Of a stretch of DNA of 64,000 bases, positions 59,760 through 64,000 are shown in pieces. The stretch comes from Oreohelix idahoensis (lineage: Eukaryota > Mollusca > Gastropoda > Stylommatophora > Oreohelicidae): the NCBI GenBank assembly GCA_024509875.1, contig JAMPIV010003456.1, forward strand, positions 1 to 64,000, written 5' to 3'. The translations under genes and the position numbers were made by a program. The notes below the pieces were generated by a model that was not told the DNA's origin, made no database searches, and saw nothing but the letters and a program-made list of their open reading frames with translations. Positions within the stretch are counted from its first letter, which is position 1; each line of letters begins with the position of its first letter.

Positions 59760-60144
59760 TAAGACTTTTGTCCTTCGTAGTGATGCCTCTTCCACTGGCA
59801 TTGGAGCGGCACTAATGCAGGAATATTCAGGAACTCTGCATCCTGTAATGTATATTTCTAGGAAGCTGAATGCGGCAGAAAGGAATTACTCGGTTTTGGA
59901 CCGTGAATTGTTGGCTATGGTTTGGTCCATTCTTAAGCTACAAAGGTTCCTTCTGGGCGCGCATTTCTTTATGGAAACCGACCAAAAAGCTCTTACGGCT
60001 ATGCAAAGTAAGGATTTGAAGAGCTCGAGATCTACTCGTTATGCTATTGCTCTTCAGCCTTTCCATTTCACGGTGCGAGCTATCCGTGGTTCGGATAATG
60101 TGATGGCGGACATATTGTCTAGATGCCCACATGATTCCAGTTAA
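59760..60144 (+). pseudogene. pol: Element C RNase H
   Basis: Continues in another frame after the 5-base loss: FVLRSDASSTGIGAAL (first residues before 59815), NYSVLDRELLAMVW, METDQKALT, and the natural end DILSRCPHDSS with TAA at 60142-60144. Catalytic residues are present. Fused to RT in intact relatives. Confidence 0.85.
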
Positions 60145-60560
60145 ATCTTGTGTCCTAGTTTTTCCTGATATATTTTCAGACTTAGGTCTGTCCTTAATAT
60201 CATAATATGTTGTAATACAAATGTATTTGGATGATGTTTAGATAATTTAACAAATTTCATTTTGTCCATCCATCAGTGATATGTTGCTAAAATAGCATTG
60301 ACATTTGTATATTGCTATGATTATATTATTTAGTAATGTTTGATATATGATTGGTATTGCCAGCAACTTAGGTTTCTTGAATGGTATCCCTTAGTTTGTT
60401 TGGCTTAAAGGAAATATTTTCTCCTATGTTGGGAGATGATTTGTACCCTCTTCTATTGTACCTGATATTAGGTTCATTGTTTGCATGAGCACAGAAGTGA
60501 TACTGGTGCTATCTTGCTCATGAACATATTAAAAAAAAAAAAAATTGCATTTTTTTTTTT
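60145..60560 (+). other. Element C 3' untranslated region
   Basis: Close match to 22728-23139 of element A in reverse orientation. No gene. Confidence 0.7.
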
Positions 60561-60578
60561 ACAGGGGGGTGGTAGTAA
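60561..60578 (+). promoter_or_regulatory. Element C polypurine tract
   Basis: ACAGGGGGGTGGTAGTAA directly before TGTTGCTGTC, identical to element A. Confidence 0.75.
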
Positions 60579-61507
60579 TGTTGCTGTCATTTTCGACGGA
60601 GTCATCTGTCAAGTTATTTGCTTATGTTTGTATCATAAGTATAATTGTGTCTTTACCTGCGATGTCAGGTTGATTAGGGGTTGTCTTCCCTTGTTTATTC
60701 ATTCATTGTGTTTGACCTTTAGGGTCAGAGGTTGTCAGTTCGGCGTAGGCCTATGGGAAGGTTTTTTAAGCGGGAGTGAGATATACTTCCGGGAAGCCGG
60801 GAGGTCCTGTTTTTCTGAAGGGACCAAGAGTCCATTGTTTTTCGGGGAGAATCTTCGAAGTAACTGCTATGGCAGTTTTCCCCAGTGAATCTCTGTGCGT
60901 CGGGATGACGACAGAATTCCTTGTGTAGTTCTGAGGATTCATTTACCAGGTAATACCGACCTTTATGCATTATTACGCTTTTCGGTGGCAGAACATGTAA
61001 AGGATTACCTAGGGTGAACAGCAGTTCACGGATCCGCCATTTCAGAACTTATATATTTGTGCTCGAGGTAGCCATCCAAGACTGTTAGTCTTATATTGTC
61101 CAGAAATCCAGTGACGAAGATATATTGTGGGAGCCGCAGATTGGCGGAACTTCTATCTACAATAAGTATTACTGCAGGGTTGATGATAACCTATTTAACA
61201 GAAGTACACGGCCGACGTTAGGACGAGGCCTGTGCTTTCCGGCTATTATACTACAGCCTGATATGTGCAATTGGCAGGGAGTGCCAAGTTGCACCTGTGT
61301 GTCAAGGTAACTAAGGCATCTGACGCGTTTAGTCAGAGACGCCAAGGGCGACGCTACGAACTGTCATTATTGAAGAACTTTGCTATTGACCATGCACGTC
61401 TATTCTGATGTTTACCTTTTTGAATGCCAAATGTATACCTATCGATGTCAGGTCAGCATGACCTTGTTACACTGACTGTTCCTGTTGATATTATGTGTGT
61501 TCCCGTT
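60579..61507 (+). repeat. Element C 3' LTR, 3'-truncated
   Basis: Complete 5' end, then stops matching after GTGTTCCCGT, just before the AATAAA seen in the left LTR. It therefore lacks the poly(A) signal and U5. Confidence 0.88.
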
Positions 61508-61879
61508 TACACATACCTCTGTTCTGTACTATTTAATTCTTCTATCATTTACTGGACACCGTATTAAGGTCTTTGTCTTGTGTAATCTGATCTATTCTGT
61601 GGAATAACAGGGGGACCGCAAACGTGATTGCGTCATTAATTAGGCTGGATCGCCCTAAGTACATATCCGGTGTTCCGTGTTGCAAATCGTGCTAATGACC
61701 TTTGTCTACGAAGCACTATTTTAATGTGGTGCCTAGTTGGCAGGGAGGATAGTGTGATTCGCTTCCGCAGCTTGGCTGTGGATTCAAATAACCAAATACT
61801 TTGTTTATTGTTTTTATTTTTGTTATCAAACTTCCGCAAAATTGTGAAATTAAATTGTATGACTATTTTTTTCACACTT
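61508..61879. other. No gene recognised
   Basis: Flank right of element C. No coding support. Confidence 0.4.
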
Positions 61880-62100
61880 CCCGTGACCGTCGAAACATCG
61901 TCATCATCAGGTGCCATCTTCACGTCGAAATTCGGCTTCAATGGATTTTTAACTTCTTCTTTCTCTTGTCTTAACGGTACACTCTGATAGATTCTTTTTT
62001 GTCCATCTCTTGATGGTATCTTCTCACTTATAGCATTGTTTTCCTCTTGCACGTTTGCCTTTAACTCTTCCTTCCATTATGGTCTTCAGTAAGGTGTTAT
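61880..62100 (-). pseudogene. LINE 3' end, second copy
   Basis: On the minus strand it encodes segments related to the 32.6-32.9-kb copy (DGQKRIYQSVPLRQ here against DGQKRVYQSVPSRQ there) and runs into a short GAT repeat read as DDDD. Both copies are 5'-truncated LINE tails. Confidence 0.65.
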
Positions 62101-62589
62101 GTCTTTTTTACTTGACTATCGAAACATAACGTCTTAAATGAATTAAATCACAGTGTTATATAATAGTTCATTTGTCGACCGCTTCTTCTCACGGTAAATT
62201 CTTTGCAGCACTTCAGCACGGTTTTGGTAACTAATTTAGTTTTTATAATGAAATCGAACATGTTTAAATTCAACTTTCTATATTCTTATTCTACAAAGAT
62301 TATTTGAAAGGAAACAGCCATAACGTACTTTTCGGCTATAAATAAAGCTATATAAATGTCTCCGTATGAGACAGAATTATCAATGTAAATATATACGTAA
62401 GCTGCATATTTTCAGTCTCAACGGAAAAAAGACGCGTCTAAATGCAGAAATCACTAGGCGTATATGCATAAAAAAGCACGTTGGGTGAAATATAAAACAG
62501 AAAATGCAAATGGTAAGGGTTTTGTCGACACCTTATACAAGCACATACCCTCACATGGTTCAGAACAATAAAAGTTAAAAAAAAACGGT

Positions 62590-62845
62590 AAAGGTATGCT
62601 ATAGCAGATACTGTCATAGGGGAGAGAAGTGTTAGAGACTTCACTATACTAAGTCCAGCTTCATGGGGTGGGGGGTGACCATTTCCTTTCCTCGCTAACT
62701 TTGCCTTCTCTAACAAAATAGCAAAGCCAGATACCCATATACAGCTGGGTAGGCTGGAGCGTGATGTTGCCAGGTGCACAACTCGAACACGGAAACTTTG
62801 CCTCAAGACTCAGGTGCTTAAACCACTCTACCTGTTGGACGCTCA
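62590..62845 (-). repeat. tRNA-derived SINE, near full length
   Basis: Minus strand: A-box-like AGGTAGAGTGGTTTAAGC, B-box-like GTGTTCGAGTTGTGC, CAGCTGTATATGGGTATCTG, ATGGTCACCC, GGACTTAGTATAGTGAAGTC and the tail GCATACCTTTACC. Confidence 0.78.
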
Positions 62846-64000
62846 GGTACATAAGGCCAAGACCTAACTGCCAAGATATGAATAAGAATTTTATGGATGG
62901 AAAAGATAGATAAGGAAGCGACCTAGAAAACATGCAGGAGTCCTTCATAAGACAACAAAATAATTCTTTACGACGTCTTCTAAAATCAGCTAAAGGACGT
63001 TAAACAGCAATTTTTTTTAAATGCAAAAAGAATACAACCTTGCGTTTATTTGCCTAAATAACAGAATCTGGACAATGTTGTCTGGACTTATCTGTTGATG
63101 ATGTAACAGCTGTCAAGACCTTCAGCTTGCGCTACCCAGTTACCAGATCCCTTACTTTCTTAAATCAATTGGGCGTGGACTCAATTCCTGCTCGGAGAAA
63201 ATCACGGCTCAGATACTAAGCCCAAAATGGCTTGTTCTGCTTACCACTAAAACCCACCCACACAAGAATTATAGATGTAAAATAATTTACACTGATTTTT
63301 TTTTTTCTTCATTTTGATCTTTTAAAAAAAAAAAAGTAAACCAAACAACAACAGGATGTGAGAATCCAAAAGATTAACCTTAGTGGAAATAATAACAACA
63401 TCCCAGATTTTAGATGTGAGTCACTCATTTCAAAATTTATGTTTCGCAACTGACACTCGATTATGCTGAATAATCGGGGGGGATTGTAACACCTGCGTAG
63501 ACGTTTCAAAGGCACTTCGCTTTCGATTACTTCATTTTAATTGTTGGTAATTACTAGCTTTAATTCAGTCGATATCTGATCCATTCATCCATTAATGTTG
63601 CTATTAAATGATAAATGCAACTATTGTTATTTTGTTTTCCATCTTATTAATAATTTTATTCTTCCAGCAATAAATCTTTCTTTATTTGATTTACAAAGCA
63701 ATAATAAAATATTTTTATTATCTATAATCTGCTTATTGGACTACCATTATGTACTCACTCCACCGCTATTTTATGACAGCCCAAGTTAACCATGCTCCCA
63801 AACTTCGGAGACACCAAGTGACAAGCCATTGTGAATTCCCATACGTCCATTTTTGTCTCCGTAACTACTTCTATAAATAGATTCTCATCTGGCATTAGCG
63901 TAAAACTTGCTGACTGTTCAAATAAAAAATACGGCTCGAGCATTCGACTTGATAACGTCCAACATTGTTCTGCTGTCTTGTTTGTCTTGTATTTGTCCTT
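62846..64000. other. No gene recognised
   Basis: AT-rich, with short A/T runs near 63300-63335; nothing recognised to the end of the window. Confidence 0.4.

Larger units (their letters stand above)
52736..61507 (+). mobile_element. Element C: plus-strand relative of A with both outer LTR ends missing
   Basis: The left LTR (52736-53802) lacks its first ~80 bases; the right LTR (60579-61507) lacks the last ~210. The inner ends are perfect (GACAGTTACA and TGTTGCTGTC), with the primer-binding region at 53807 and polypurine tract at 60561. No target duplication can exist. Leader, capsid, protease, integrase and RT are nearly identical to A, but the gag helix is very different. Nine or so small indels break the frames, mostly one-base gains in homopolymers, plus a 5-base loss near 59735. 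Confidence 0.92.

Overview
The window looks like a repeat-dense, AT-rich stretch of a metazoan nuclear genome, probably an invertebrate. A mollusc would fit the Gmr1-type retrotransposons and the SINE style, but nothing here proves it. No complete host gene is visible. Nearly everything identifiable is mobile or tandemly repeated DNA. Host signals are limited to one candidate internal exon (45418-45638) and one promoter-like block with a possible first exon (47904-48111).

Layout. 1-3.4 kb: no gene, one SINE. 3.57-17.42 kb: a minus-strand composite LTR retrotransposon (element X) with structure LTR-internal-LTR-internal-LTR. It carries gag, protease and the zinc-finger start of integrase but no reverse transcriptase, and is bounded by a GTTGA target duplication inside a ~22-bp satellite. 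17.4-20.2 kb: that satellite, then a 56-bp tandem array. 21.56-30.79 kb: element A, minus strand, with 1148-bp LTRs that are almost identical and a GTGGG duplication inside a 24-bp minisatellite. 31-33.3 kb: LINE fragments and a SINE. 33.34-43.28 kb: element B, minus strand, with ~1.34-kb LTRs and a GTGCC duplication. 43.3-52.7 kb: SINEs, the candidate exon, two poly-G tracts, a LINE fragment and the promoter-like block. 52.74-61.51 kb: element C, plus strand, a close relative of A whose outer LTR ends are both missing. 61.5-64 kb: a LINE tail, a SINE and unannotated DNA.

The main result is that A, B and C are Ty3/gypsy-type by sequence but have the order gag-protease-integrase-RT-RNase H, so integrase lies upstream of RT. 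This copia-like order is known for the Gmr1 lineage. In X, protease also runs straight into the integrase zinc finger, which suggests an integrase-first parent. All families have a gag with a charged helix built from 9-residue (27-bp) repeats. A and C are near-identical except in that helix. The A/C and B leaders share two consecutive hairpins whose differences keep pairing.

In life these parts would act in one cycle: LTR promoter and poly(A) signal make the RNA, gag packages it, protease processes the polyprotein, RT/RNase H copies it from a tRNA primer and polypurine tract, and integrase inserts it with a 5-bp duplication. Every copy here is frame-broken, mostly by single-base gains in homopolymers, so assembly error must be excluded before calling them dead. 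All identities are by-eye readings; no database search was run.
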